Assembly: GCA_905236875.1 (NCBI GenBank)
Contig: CAJOQT010000108.1
Span: forward strand, 17,828-81,827
Length of the DNA stretch: 64,000 nt
Source of the DNA: an uncultured Prevotella sp.
GTDB lineage: Bacteria; Bacteroidota; Bacteroidia; Bacteroidales; Bacteroidaceae
Direction of reading: 5' to 3'
Part shown: positions 35,593 through 45,480 of the stretch, one piece after another
Layout of the letters: each line of letters opens with the position of its first letter
How positions within the stretch are numbered: the stretch's first letter is position 1
Program-made: the position numbers and the translations under genes
The notes under the pieces: generated by a model
Told to the model about the DNA's origin: nothing
Databases searched by the model: none
The model's input: the letters and a program-made list of their open reading frames with translations, nothing else

Positions 35593-36345
35593 ATGGTGTC
35601 CGTCAACTGGAGGAAAACAGCCGTTATCATACTGGATCTGGCTATTGTGGTCTATCTGGTATTTGCCATCACCGCTTTTAATAAGCCCGATGATGTGGCA
35701 AAGGTATGCTCAGAGGTGAAGATAGACATCAGTCATGATGTGACGGAGGGATTTCTGAATGCCGATGAAGTGAAGAAATATCTGGAACGTAACAAGGTAT
35801 ATCCACTGGCAAAGCCGCTTAATCAGATTGATGTACGAAGCATAGAGGAGGTCCTGCTGCAAAGCCCGTTCGTTGAAAGTGCTGAATGCTATCGGACACA
35901 GGATGGTAAGATTTGTGTTACGCTGAAACAACGGACACCGATACTGCGTGTCAAGGCCGACAATGGTGACGACTATTATATTGACTATCATGGCTCATTG
36001 ATGGCAAACACCCGTTATCCCAGCAACCTTATTATTGCGACGGGTCATATTAGCCGACAATATGCGCAGAAGGTGCTCACTTCCGTTGGTAATATACTGG
36101 TAGGCAATAAGTTTTGGCAGAGCCAGATAGAACAGATTAACGTGCTGGCCGATGGTTCCATAGAGATTGTGCCTCGCGTGGGCGAACATATTATATATTT
36201 AGGTAGTCCGACAAACATTGAGAAGAAACTGCAGAGACTGGAGAAATTCTACCGTTACGGACTCAGTCAGGCTGGATGGAACAAGTACTCCTACATCAGT
36301 GTGGAGTTCGATAACCAGATCATCTGCAAAAGAATGAAAAAGTGA
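35593..36345 (+). CDS. ftsQ: Cell division protein FtsQ (DivIB-like)
   Basis: 250 residues. A single N-terminal membrane segment (TAVIILDLAIVVYLVFAITAF) is followed by a POTRA-like region (VKIDISHDVTEGFLNADEV) and the FtsQ beta domain (SPFVESAECYRTQDGKICV). It bridges the early and late divisome with FtsL and FtsB. Family sequence is weakly conserved; order between murC and ftsA supports the call. Confidence 0.9.
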   Translation: MVSVNWRKTAVIILDLAIVVYLVFAITAFNKPDDVAKVCSEVKIDISHDVTEGFLNADEVKKYLERNKVYPLAKPLNQIDVRSIEEVLLQSPFVESAECYRTQDGKICVTLKQRTPILRVKADNGDDYYIDYHGSLMANTRYPSNLIIATGHISRQYAQKVLTSVGNILVGNKFWQSQIEQINVLADGSIEIVPRVGEHIIYLGSPTNIEKKLQRLEKFYRYGLSQAGWNKYSYISVEFDNQIICKRMKK

Positions 36346-36392
36346 TATAGTGAAGAAATCGTAAATCGTAAATAATAAAATCGTAAATAAAT
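36346..36392. repeat. AAATCGT heptamer array between ftsQ and ftsA
   Basis: Units of AAATCGT (36357 onward) with variants fill the spacer. The ftsA-ftsZ spacer (37848-37899) holds the same word again (AATCGTA/AAATCGTA), the only heptamer word I see used in two successive spacers. Confidence 0.75.
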
Positions 36393-37847
36393 ATGGTGTC
36401 AGCAAAGGACTTTATCGTAGCTATTGAACTCGGCTCATCCAAGATGACCGGTATTGCGGGAAAAAAGAATCTCGATGGCAGCATCCAGGTGCTTGCCGTG
36501 GTCAAAGAAGACTCGTCTTCATTCATCAGGAAAGGTGTGGTTTATAACATTGAAAAGACTGCACAATGTCTTACCAACATCGTAAAAAAACTGACGACTC
36601 AACTGAAAAGGGAAATTACACAAGTCTATGTGGGTATTGGCGGACAGTCCATACGTAGTGTACGTAATGTCGTCACCAAGGACTTGCCTGCTGACACACT
36701 GGTTACGCAGGACATGGTTATCGAACTCATGGATGCTAACCGTAACATGCAGTATCCTGACCAGGAAATCCTTGATGTTGCCGTACAGGAGTATAAGGTT
36801 GACTCACAATACCAGAGCGACCCAGTGGGCATCCAGTGTGCCCATTTGGAAGGTAACTTTCTCAATATCCTTCAGCGTAAGGCCTTCTATAAGAGCCTGA
36901 ACAACTGTTTCGAGATGGCTAATATCGGTATTGCTGAGCTTTATCTGGCTCCTTTGGCACTGGCCGATAGTGTTCTCACAGAATCGGAGAAGCGTTCTGG
37001 TTGTGCATTGGTTGACATTGGTGCCGATACAACCACCGTTTCTGTCTATAACAAGAACATCATGCGCCACTTGGCTGTTATTCCTCTTGGCTCTAACAAT
37101 ATCACCAAGGATATCGCCTCTTTGCAGATGGAAGAGCAGGACGCAGAAAAGATGAAACTTAAGTATGGTTGTGCCTTTACCGACAATAACGACATCGACA
37201 ACAACATGAAATACTCTATCGATCCAGAACGACAGGTGGAGAGCCGTAAATTCATCGAGATTGTCGAAGGCCGTCTTGAAGAGATCGTCGAGAATGTCTG
37301 GTATCAGATTCCCAACGACTATTACGATAAGTTGCTGGGCGGCATTATCCTGACAGGTGGCGGTTCAAACATGAAGGACATCGAGAAGGCCTTCCGTAAT
37401 CACACCCATATCGACAAGATACGTATTGCGAAGTTCGTTACACAGACAATTACGTCGAACATTGCCGAAATCAATGCCAAGGATGGTACCATGAATACTG
37501 TACTCGGCCTGCTTGCCAAAGGTGACATCAATTGTGCCGGCAACGACATTGATCCGAATGGTGACCTGTTCTCAATCCGTCAGGCGGGAACCATCAGTAC
37601 CAATGAGCCTCGCAAGGTACGTCAGGCTTCTGAGACCGAAGCCGGAGTCATTCGTACTGAACGTGAGAAGCAGGCTGCTGAGGAGGAAGCTCGAAGAAAG
37701 AAGGAAATGGAGGAGCGTGCCGAACGTGAGAAGGCTGAGGCCGAAGCCCGCGAACAAGCCCGTATCAAGAAGGAAAACAGTTTCTGGAACAAGGCTTTCA
37801 AAGGTATTAAGAAGTTCGGCTCGAAGATGATTGAGGAGGACGAATAA
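36393..37847 (+). CDS. ftsA: Cell division protein FtsA
   Basis: 484 residues, an actin-like ATPase that tethers FtsZ to the membrane. The N-terminal VAIELGSSKMTGIAG, the SHS2/1C region, GCALVDIGADTTTVSVY and ILTGGGSNMKDIEKAF are phosphate- and adenosine-binding motifs. After the core, a charged helix of about 55 residues (EKQAAEEEARRKKEMEER) leads to a C-terminal amphipathic helix (FWNKAFKGIKKFGSKMIEE), the likely membrane anchor. The long charged linker is a feature of this lineage. Confidence 0.96.
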   Translation: MVSAKDFIVAIELGSSKMTGIAGKKNLDGSIQVLAVVKEDSSSFIRKGVVYNIEKTAQCLTNIVKKLTTQLKREITQVYVGIGGQSIRSVRNVVTKDLPADTLVTQDMVIELMDANRNMQYPDQEILDVAVQEYKVDSQYQSDPVGIQCAHLEGNFLNILQRKAFYKSLNNCFEMANIGIAELYLAPLALADSVLTESEKRSGCALVDIGADTTTVSVYNKNIMRHLAVIPLGSNNITKDIASLQMEEQDAEKMKLKYGCAFTDNNDIDNNMKYSIDPERQVESRKFIEIVEGRLEEIVENVWYQIPNDYYDKLLGGIILTGGGSNMKDIEKAFRNHTHIDKIRIAKFVTQTITSNIAEINAKDGTMNTVLGLLAKGDINCAGNDIDPNGDLFSIRQAGTISTNEPRKVRQASETEAGVIRTEREKQAAEEEARRKKEMEERAEREKAEAEAREQARIKKENSFWNKAFKGIKKFGSKMIEEDE

Positions 37848-37899
37848 GCTAAATGAGTGAAGTAAATCGGAAATATTAATCGTAAAATCGTAAATAATC

Positions 37900-39219
37900 A
37901 TGGCAGATTATCCCAATATAGACCTCCTGAACTTCGGAGCACCCGAAAAGGAGAACAGCATCATCAAAGTGATTGGTGTTGGCGGTGGCGGCGGCAATGC
38001 CGTCAACCACATGTATCGTGAAGGCATTCATGACGTTACCTTTGTGCTTTGTAATACTGACAACCAGGCACTCAACGATTCTCCCGTACCCGTTCACCTG
38101 CAGCTGGGTAAGGAAGGACTGGGTGCCGGAAACAAGCCTGAACGGGCACGTGCCGCCGCTGAGGAAAGCCTTGAAGACATCAAGCGCATGCTCAATGACG
38201 GTACACGCATGGCTTTCATTACCGCTGGTATGGGCGGTGGTACAGGAACTGGTGCCGCACCTGTCATTGCCCGCGTGTCGAAAGAGATGGGCATCCTGAC
38301 TGTCGGTATCGTTACCATTCCCTTCCGTTTCGAGGGTGACCGTAAGATAGACCAGGCTCTCGATGGTGTCGAGGAGATGGCAAAGCATGTCGATGCTCTA
38401 TTAGTTATTAATAATGAACGCCTGCGCGAGATTTATCCGGAGCTCACTGTACTCGATGCATTCGGCCGTGCAGACGATACGCTCTCGGTGGCTGCCAAGT
38501 CTATTGCTGAGATTATTACCGTACATGGACTCATCAACTTGGACTTCAACGATGTGAAGACCGTGCTCAAGGATGGTGGCGTCGCCATCATGTCCACTGG
38601 ATATGGTGAAGGTGAGGGACGCGTCAAGAAAGCTATTGACGACGCTCTCAATTCCCCGTTGCTTAACGATAACGATGTATTCAACTCGAAGAAGATCCTC
38701 CTTAGTATCTCTTTCGCAGGAAACAAGGACGGCTCCGGTTCGCTGATGATGGAAGAGATGAACGATGTCAACGACTTCATGGCAAAGTTTGGTGACTTCG
38801 AAATCAAGTGGGGTCTGGCTACTGACCCCGAACTTGGTAAGAAAGTTAAGGTTACGATTCTTGCCACAGGCTTCGGCATCAATAACGTGGATGGCATGAA
38901 CAACCATCTGAAGAAACACTCTCAAGAAGAAGCCAACCGACTGGCCGAAGAGCAGGAGCGTGCTGCCAAGCGTGAAGACCGTCGTCAGCAGTACTATGGC
39001 GATCCGGGCAACAACAGACGTTACAAGCGCCGTCCGCATATTTACCTGTTCCGTCCCGAAGACCTCGACAATGATGATGTCATCTCCGCAGTGGAGTCAA
39101 CGCCAACCTATAAGCGAACCCGCGAGATACTGGAAAGCATCAGCAAGTCAATAGTCGAAGAGGAGGCACCGGTCAAATATGACAGTGACCCTGTTCAGGG
39201 TACCATCAAGTTCTCTTAA
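37900..39219 (+). CDS. ftsZ: Cell division GTPase FtsZ
   Basis: 439 residues. GVGGGGGNAVNHM and the tubulin signature GGGTGTGAAPVIA bind GTP, with the T7 loop NLDFNDVKTVL. After the globular core a basic Q/R-rich linker (RAAKREDRRQQYYGDPGNNRR) leads to a conserved C-terminal segment around TPTYKRTRE, then about 30 more residues. It assembles the division ring. Last gene of the dcw cluster, followed by a strong terminator. Confidence 0.98.
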   Translation: MADYPNIDLLNFGAPEKENSIIKVIGVGGGGGNAVNHMYREGIHDVTFVLCNTDNQALNDSPVPVHLQLGKEGLGAGNKPERARAAAEESLEDIKRMLNDGTRMAFITAGMGGGTGTGAAPVIARVSKEMGILTVGIVTIPFRFEGDRKIDQALDGVEEMAKHVDALLVINNERLREIYPELTVLDAFGRADDTLSVAAKSIAEIITVHGLINLDFNDVKTVLKDGGVAIMSTGYGEGEGRVKKAIDDALNSPLLNDNDVFNSKKILLSISFAGNKDGSGSLMMEEMNDVNDFMAKFGDFEIKWGLATDPELGKKVKVTILATGFGINNVDGMNNHLKKHSQEEANRLAEEQERAAKREDRRQQYYGDPGNNRRYKRRPHIYLFRPEDLDNDDVISAVESTPTYKRTREILESISKSIVEEEAPVKYDSDPVQGTIKFS

Positions 39220-39231
39220 GAACGAAAAAAT

Positions 39232-39267
39232 ATGAGCAGTCATTTCGGTGATTGCTCATGTTTTTTT
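39232..39267 (+). terminator. Terminator ending the dcw cluster
   Basis: An 11-bp stem (ATGAGCAGTCA at 39232-39242 with TGATTGCTCAT at 39249-39259, one G-T pair) and six-base loop, followed by seven T. Confidence 0.93.
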
Positions 39268-39405
39268 GCGAAAATGGTGTGTATTTCGAACACTTATTAG
39301 CAAAAAAACAGGGTTTTTTGTTAAAATTATGCATGGAAAAGGGGGTTTATACAAAAAAGTATAGATTTTTTTGGTGTAAAATTACGTTATTTCATAAAAA
39401 TATAT

Positions 39406-39413
39406 TATTTTTG
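39406..39413 (+). promoter_or_regulatory. -7 box of the SusC operon
   Basis: TATTTTTG matches TAnnTTTG 46 nt before the SusC ATG. No good TTTG sits 19-21 nt upstream; the surrounding 190 bp is very AT-rich and otherwise shows nothing I can name. Confidence 0.55.
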
Positions 39414-39459
39414 CACGGTGAAAAAATCATTTTCAATCAATCTAAGTAAATACCTAAGT

Positions 39460-42400
39460 ATGAATCAAAGAATCAGAAAGACGGCGCTGTTGATGAGTGC
39501 ACTGGCCCTGATGGGTCTTTGTTACTCGCCAAACGCCAACGCTGCTGTGAACGCCATAGATGGTGTCCAGCAGTCAACGAAGAAGGTTACGGGTACTGTA
39601 TCTGATGCTGAAGGTCCGGTGATTGGAGCTACGGTGGCAGAGAAGGGTAATACCAGTAACGCAGTGATTACCGATTTCGAGGGTAACTTCTCGATTAACG
39701 TGAAGCCGGGTGCTACACTCGTCATCTCGTACATCGGTTACATTACTCAGGAGATTGCTGTAGGCAACCAGTCTGTGATCAATGTCACTCTGGCTGAAGA
39801 CAGTGAGTCTCTGGAGGAAGTTGTTGTCATCGGTTACGGTACGATGAAGAAGAAACTGGTGACTGGTGCAACTGTTCAGGTAAAGGGTGAGGAAATTGCC
39901 AAGCTGAACACCACCAACGCACTCGAGGCTATGCAGAGCCAGACGCCTGGTGTGCAGATTACCCAGTCTTCTACACAGCCGGGTAAGGGCTACAAGGTTT
40001 ACATCCGTGGTATCGGTACCACTGGTAACTCTACACCTCTTTACGTTATCGACGGTGTTGCTGGCGGTAACCTTGACGGCATTAACCCTGCTGATATCGA
40101 GAGCATCGACGTGCTGAAGGATGCTGCATCAGCTGCCATCTATGGTGCCCGTGCTGCCAACGGTGTTATTCTGGTGACCACCAAGCAGGGTAAGGCTGGT
40201 AAGATAGAGCTCAGCTACAACGGTGCTTTTGGTTGGTCAAACGCCTACAAGCGCCCACAGCTGCTCAATGCTCAGCAGTACATGACCATCATTGATGAGT
40301 ACACCTTCAACACTTCTGGTCAGAAGTTGGATTGGGCCGGTTTCGTTCCCGAGGACATTCTCACCAAGGTTAAGAATGGTTGGGAAGGCACTGACTGGTG
40401 GGGTGCATTCGAAAACAAGAATGCCTTGCAGCAGAATCATTCTGTAACTCTGACTGGTGGTACAGACCGTTCTAAGTTCGCTATGTCTTACACCTACACA
40501 GGTAACGAAGGTATCATGGGTGCAGACAGAGCATCTTACTACAAGCGTCACACCATCCGCATCAACAGCGATCACGTGCTTTTGAAAGCTAAGGACTTCG
40601 ATGCTATCACCATCGGTGAGAACATCTCTATCGGCTATAACAAGAGTCACGACCTGGCTGAGGATGGTATGTATTGGAGCTATATCCACAGCCTGCTCCA
40701 GACTTGTCCGCTCATGCCGCAGTATGCTGACAATGGTGACATCTATTATTATCAGGATTTCGACGGTACTGTTAAGTATGGTCAGGGCTGGAACTCTTCT
40801 TTGTTCAGCAACCCATGGGAGAACCTCGAAAAGGGTGGCTTCAACTCTATGGCAGAAAGCCGCAACATCAATGCCAGCGCTACTGCTTTTATGACCATCC
40901 AGCCCATCAAGGGTTTGAGATTCCGTTCTCAGTTCAACTACAACTGGGGTGCTGGTGCATATCGTAACTATAACGAGCCTCGCTCTTCTGGTTATGGTAA
41001 TGCCACATCACCTGTTTATAGCGTTAGCCAGAGCACTTGGCTGAATTCTTCATGGTCTATTGAAAACACCCTTACTTACGATCTTCCTATCTTGAATGGT
41101 CATAAGATCAGTGCCATGGTAGGTCAGAGCTTCCAGAGCAGTGCTTGGGGTACAAACCTAGGTGGATCTAACAAGGTTAATTATGGCGAACAGCTCGCAA
41201 CATTGAAGGGCTGGGATTCTGCATGGCTTACAAACATCAAGCTGGTGAATGTTGCTGATGCTACGCTGACTGGATCTCCGAATGATGAAGAGTATCTCGC
41301 TTCTTGGTTCGGCCGTTTGACATGGGACTACAATGAGAAGTATATGGCTACCGTAACCCTGCGTTATGATGGTTCAAGTATCTTCACTGATGGAAAGCGT
41401 TGGGGTTGGTTCCCATCGGTATCTGCAGGTTGGGTTATCACCAATGAGAACTTCATGGAGAGCACCAGAAGTTGGATGGACTTCTTGAAGTTGCGCGCAT
41501 CTTGGGGTCAGAACGGTAACTGCTCTATCTCTAAGTATCAGTATCTTGCTACTATCGCTCTGTCTGGCGAGGCTTACGACAGTGGTTACAAGTTCTCTTC
41601 TGATATGGCTACTTCTGTTGCTGGTACACCTAATGTTGGTGCTTACGCCAACATCGTTCCTAATCCCGACCTGACTTGGGAGACTTCTGAGCAGCTTGAC
41701 TTCGGTCTCGATGCACGTTTCCTCAACAACCGTCTGGGTTTGAACTTCGACTGGTATAAGAAGACAACTAAGGACTGGCTTATCGGTGGTAACCTGCTTG
41801 CTATCTATGGTACCAATCCTGCTGCCATCAATGGTGGTGACGTAGAGAACACTGGTATTGAGATCGCTCTTACCTGGAACGACAGAATTGGCAATGACTT
41901 CGGCTATAACGTTGGTGTTAACTTCGCTACCAACAAGAACAAGGTAACCCGTATTGCTAATGACAACCATTATATCAATGGTCCTTCTGGCGTACTCTCA
42001 CAGGGTACAGAGTACATCTATCGTGCTGAGGAAGGCAAGCCTATCGGTTACTTCTATGGCATGTCATACAGCGGTATCTGGCAGAACCAGGCAGAGATTG
42101 ATGCTGCACGCGCAGCTGGCAAGGCCGTTCTGGACAACGCACAGCCTGGTGACTGCATCTGGGATGACTGGAATGGTGATGGTGTGATTACCTATGCAGA
42201 AGGTGATGATTGCGACCGCCATGAGATTGGTAATCCTAATCCTGACGTGATGCTTGGTATCAACCTCGGTCTGACTTGGAAGGGCCTTGACTTCTCTGTA
42301 AACGGTGCTGGTGCATTTGGTATGCAGATTATGCGTTCTTATCGTTCATTCAGTGATGCTCCTTATCAGAACTATGACACCTCTATCCTGAATCGTTGGG

Positions 42401-42735
42401 TTGGTGAGGGCTCTTCTAACACCCAGCCACGTATTTCTGGTACTGGTCATCAGAACACAAACTGGGTATCTACTCGTTATATGGAGGATGCTGATTACTT
42501 CAAGATCAAGACCGTAACGCTTGGTTACGACTTCAAGAATATCTGGAAGGCTTGCCCGTTCCAGCAGCTCCGTCTCTATGTTCAGGCTCAGAACCTGGTT
42601 ACCTTCACTGGTTACACCGGTCTCGATCCAGAGGTTGGTAACTCAGCAGGTGGTAATGGTTGGGCTTCTGGTGTTGACCTGGGTCTTTACCCGCCATCTC
42701 GTACATATTTGGTAGGTGCAAGCATTAAATTCTAA
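39460..42735 (+). CDS. SusC/RagA-family TonB-dependent outer membrane transporter
   Basis: 1,091 residues from ATG 39460, which gives a signal peptide ending near SPNANAA; the upstream in-frame GTG (39418) lies next to the promoter. Order: carboxypeptidase-regulatory-like domain (VTGTVSDAEGPVIGATV, about 35-115), plug with VVVIGYGTMKKK and LYVIDGVAGG, then a 22-strand-type barrel ending in aromatic IKF. With SusD it forms a pedal-bin importer for glycans or peptides. Codon use looks like that of highly expressed genes (GGT, AAC, CGT favoured), unlike the neighbours. No glycoside hydrolase is nearby, so the cargo may not be a glycan. Confidence 0.95.
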   Translation: MNQRIRKTALLMSALALMGLCYSPNANAAVNAIDGVQQSTKKVTGTVSDAEGPVIGATVAEKGNTSNAVITDFEGNFSINVKPGATLVISYIGYITQEIAVGNQSVINVTLAEDSESLEEVVVIGYGTMKKKLVTGATVQVKGEEIAKLNTTNALEAMQSQTPGVQITQSSTQPGKGYKVYIRGIGTTGNSTPLYVIDGVAGGNLDGINPADIESIDVLKDAASAAIYGARAANGVILVTTKQGKAGKIELSYNGAFGWSNAYKRPQLLNAQQYMTIIDEYTFNTSGQKLDWAGFVPEDILTKVKNGWEGTDWWGAFENKNALQQNHSVTLTGGTDRSKFAMSYTYTGNEGIMGADRASYYKRHTIRINSDHVLLKAKDFDAITIGENISIGYNKSHDLAEDGMYWSYIHSLLQTCPLMPQYADNGDIYYYQDFDGTVKYGQGWNSSLFSNPWENLEKGGFNSMAESRNINASATAFMTIQPIKGLRFRSQFNYNWGAGAYRNYNEPRSSGYGNATSPVYSVSQSTWLNSSWSIENTLTYDLPILNGHKISAMVGQSFQSSAWGTNLGGSNKVNYGEQLATLKGWDSAWLTNIKLVNVADATLTGSPNDEEYLASWFGRLTWDYNEKYMATVTLRYDGSSIFTDGKRWGWFPSVSAGWVITNENFMESTRSWMDFLKLRASWGQNGNCSISKYQYLATIALSGEAYDSGYKFSSDMATSVAGTPNVGAYANIVPNPDLTWETSEQLDFGLDARFLNNRLGLNFDWYKKTTKDWLIGGNLLAIYGTNPAAINGGDVENTGIEIALTWNDRIGNDFGYNVGVNFATNKNKVTRIANDNHYINGPSGVLSQGTEYIYRAEEGKPIGYFYGMSYSGIWQNQAEIDAARAAGKAVLDNAQPGDCIWDDWNGDGVITYAEGDDCDRHEIGNPNPDVMLGINLGLTWKGLDFSVNGAGAFGMQIMRSYRSFSDAPYQNYDTSILNRWVGEGSSNTQPRISGTGHQNTNWVSTRYMEDADYFKIKTVTLGYDFKNIWKACPFQQLRLYVQAQNLVTFTGYTGLDPEVGNSAGGNGWASGVDLGLYPPSRTYLVGASIKF

Positions 42736-42750
42736 ATCGACAAACTCATT

Positions 42751-44658
42751 ATGAAAAAGTATATTTTATCATCGTTAGCTGTTTTGTCAGCAGCAGCTTT
42801 GTTCACCTCTTGTAACGACATGCTGGACACTGATCCTCGTGTTACAGAGTTAACTGCGGCTACTTTCCCTGGTAAGCCTGCAGATGTGGAGGCATTGAAT
42901 GCAGCTACCTATAGTATCATGAATACGTTGGGTGGCGGAGATCAAAGTGGTGTATGTAATAATCCTTTCTACTGGTGGTGTATGATGTCTGACGACTGCT
43001 ACGGAAGTGGTGGTTTGCAAGACAATGTGAATAAGTCACTGCATCATTTCACAACAGGTAGTGCTAACCAGTATGAAGCAGATTTCATCCTTCTCTATGG
43101 TGGTATTTCTCGTGCCAACAACCAGATTGAGACCATCGATAACGTGATTTGGAAGGATTCTGAGAAGGCTCAGCGCGATCAGTTGCTCGGAGAGGGTTAC
43201 TTTATGCGTGGTTTCTACACGCTGCTTCTCACCCAGTTATATGGTGATGTACCTCTGATCACCTCGACTACCATTACAGAAGAGATGCAGCAGCAGGTAA
43301 GTGCTGAAGAGGTTATCTACCCGCAGATTCTGTCAGACTTTGTTTCTGCCAAGAACCTCATGAAGCCTGAAAGAGCCAATGGTTCCGGTCATGCAGATAA
43401 GTATGCTGCTGAGGCTTTCATTGCTCGTGCATATATGTTCTGGGCAGGCTTCTATAAGAAAGTTGGTGAGCTTGCAACCGGTTCTGCTCCTGCCATTGAT
43501 CTTGTAGAACAGGAGGGTTGCCCTGGCGGTTCTCTTTCTCAGGCTGATGTGGTAGCAGGTTTGAAGGACATTGTTTCCAATGGTGGTTACAAGCTTTGCA
43601 AGGACTTCCGTTCACTTTGGCAGTATTCTAACAGTCTGCTGTGGGATGAGGCTCACGATGGTGTAGGCCATGCATACGCCTTCATCGCAGACATGGATCG
43701 TAACGACTGCTTTGACATGCCTGGTATGGGTAATGGCAATACTGAGGAAATCTTCCAGATTCAGTTCTTGAATGCCTCAAAGTGGGCCATCGGTGGTACC
43801 TATAACAACCCCCGTATGTATTCTAACTACCTGTCTTGCTTCTGGGGTCTTCGTAACGGTGCTACCAATGACAATGGTAAGCGTGACAAGACTTATCCGT
43901 TCAACCAGGGTTGGGGCCAGGGTACTCCTTCATGCAACATCTGGGACGACTGGACAGATGCCGAGAGACAAGGTGGCTATACCGATATCCGCAAGCTCGG
44001 AACTCTGATTGACCTCGATAATGAGCTCGAAGCTTATGTTTACGAGAAGGACGACAACGAGGAGTCTGGTTATGCATGTAAGAAGTATGCTGATGTAAAC
44101 CTCGACGCTTGCGCTGCCGACAACGATTCTTGGTGGTCTCAGTGCCCGGGTTATAGCTCAAGCTCACTTGACAACAAGCAGCAGGGTGACCACTTCGAGG
44201 ACTTCTACCTGATGCGTTATGCAGATGTTCTGCTGATGCTGACTGAGCTTACTGGTGATGCTCAGTACATGAATCAGGTTCAGCGTCGTGCTGGTGTTCC
44301 TGAAACTCCTTACTCTTTGAAGGCTGTTCAGAACGAGCGCCGTTGGGAGTTTGCAATGGAGGGTCTTCGTTTCAACGATATGCGTCGTTGGTCTGGTATT
44401 GATAGTGGCGAGAATAGCTACGCTGCAAAGGCCCTTGAGGCTCAAAGTGGTAAGCAGATTGTCTGCCTTGGTGACAAAGCCAACAAGCGTTCTTTGCAAC
44501 ACATGACATGTTCTTGGAAGAAGCGTTACGCTGATACCAATGGTTTCTTGCCGAAGCCTCAGGCTCAGATCGTTCTGATGAATTTCTCAATGAAACAGAA
44601 CCCAGGATGGGATGAAAACACTCCTGCATCTGAATGGACATATAAGGTAATCTATTAA
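42751..44658 (+). CDS. SusD/RagB-family surface lipoprotein
   Basis: 635 residues. Lipobox in AALFTSCNDML, then the RagB/SusD helical TPR scaffold: EGYFMRGFYTLLLTQLYGDVPL, EAFIARAYMFWAGF, and the C-terminal VQNERRWEFAMEGLRFNDMRRW, which is the most conserved segment of the family. It caps the SusC barrel and captures ligand at the surface. It follows SusC by 15 bp. The middle region is tryptophan- and aspartate-rich. Confidence 0.95.
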   Translation: MKKYILSSLAVLSAAALFTSCNDMLDTDPRVTELTAATFPGKPADVEALNAATYSIMNTLGGGDQSGVCNNPFYWWCMMSDDCYGSGGLQDNVNKSLHHFTTGSANQYEADFILLYGGISRANNQIETIDNVIWKDSEKAQRDQLLGEGYFMRGFYTLLLTQLYGDVPLITSTTITEEMQQQVSAEEVIYPQILSDFVSAKNLMKPERANGSGHADKYAAEAFIARAYMFWAGFYKKVGELATGSAPAIDLVEQEGCPGGSLSQADVVAGLKDIVSNGGYKLCKDFRSLWQYSNSLLWDEAHDGVGHAYAFIADMDRNDCFDMPGMGNGNTEEIFQIQFLNASKWAIGGTYNNPRMYSNYLSCFWGLRNGATNDNGKRDKTYPFNQGWGQGTPSCNIWDDWTDAERQGGYTDIRKLGTLIDLDNELEAYVYEKDDNEESGYACKKYADVNLDACAADNDSWWSQCPGYSSSSLDNKQQGDHFEDFYLMRYADVLLMLTELTGDAQYMNQVQRRAGVPETPYSLKAVQNERRWEFAMEGLRFNDMRRWSGIDSGENSYAAKALEAQSGKQIVCLGDKANKRSLQHMTCSWKKRYADTNGFLPKPQAQIVLMNFSMKQNPGWDENTPASEWTYKVIY

Positions 44659-44677
44659 TTTATAATATGTGAACAAT

Positions 44678-45409
44678 ATGAAAAAGATAATATTTTTGCT
44701 TGTAGCAGCAGTATGTGGTTTCGCTGCCTGCGATCCTATTCATGAGGATATCAGCAATAGCGGTCACATCACTGCAGACGAACTGAGGGCTAAGACTTCT
44801 GTCACTGTTGACAAGGCAGGAGATGGTCAGAATGGTAATGTTATTACCTGTTCTACCTCAGCACCCGTCAATGCAATGTGGAATATCGGTGGAAAGGATT
44901 TCATCGGTAACTATGCATGGAAGAAGATGAAGCTCGGTGAGCATAAGGTTATTCTGTCAGCTCTTTGTCCTGACGGTACCATGCTTAAGGATAGTTTCAT
45001 GATTAACTGTCAGACAATCACCGATCCTCTCCAGAAGTTCTATATCTATGGTGATCCTGCAAAGCCAGAGGAGGCTCCATTCGTACCAGGTGCATGGGAT
45101 GCAGCAGCTATGCGTTTCAGCTCTACTGAAGGTGCACACCTGCCCACTATTCCCGATGACGTTTACTTCGGTCTGAAGACTCTGATCTTCGATGTATCAG
45201 ATGTTACTCCTGACTTTGATTTGAAGGTCATGAACGGTTGGTGGAGTAATACTTATTACGATCATGTAAAGTGGACTTCAGGTTTGAATGAACTTCAGAT
45301 TACCGAGACATTGGCTAAAGAGTGCGCTAAGGGTGGTGAAGGCCGTGACCTCGACCTCATGCTCTACAGCGGCAGCATGACTCTCAACGCTGTTTACTAT
45401 GAGGAATAA
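44678..45409 (+). CDS. Surface lipoprotein of the SusCD operon
   Basis: About 243 residues from ATG 44678. Lipobox in VCGFAACDP. After a short linker (ISNSGHITADELRAK) the middle has a PKD/Ig-like pattern (SAPVNAMWNIGGKDFIGNY, GEHKVILSALCPDG), followed by a C-terminal half rich in W, Y and D (MNGWWSNTYYDHVKW). Position third after SusC and SusD suggests a SusE-type accessory binding protein. I do not recognise a named family with certainty. A strong terminator follows. Confidence 0.75.
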   Translation: MKKIIFLLVAAVCGFAACDPIHEDISNSGHITADELRAKTSVTVDKAGDGQNGNVITCSTSAPVNAMWNIGGKDFIGNYAWKKMKLGEHKVILSALCPDGTMLKDSFMINCQTITDPLQKFYIYGDPAKPEEAPFVPGAWDAAAMRFSSTEGAHLPTIPDDVYFGLKTLIFDVSDVTPDFDLKVMNGWWSNTYYDHVKWTSGLNELQITETLAKECAKGGEGRDLDLMLYSGSMTLNAVYYEE

Positions 45410-45436
45410 TCATTCCTTGACAGTATAATTAATAAT

Positions 45437-45468
45437 AGGCTGACTCATTTGATTGAGTCAGCCTTTTA
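45437..45468 (+). terminator. Terminator after the SusCD operon
   Basis: Perfect 11-bp stem AGGCTGACTCA (45437-45447) and its complement (45454-45464) with a six-base loop and a TTTT run. The next gene begins only 12 bp beyond, so read-through may feed it at reduced level. Confidence 0.92.
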
Positions 45469-45480
45469 TAGCATAATAAA

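Noticed and set aside
38401-39039. 212-codon minus-strand frame inside ftsZ
   Set aside because: Antisense to conserved ftsZ sequence; no independent support.
39252-39449. 65-codon frame between ftsZ terminator and SusC
   Set aside because: Lysine/phenylalanine-rich product of an AT-rich leader, overlapping the -7 box and the SusC upstream region.
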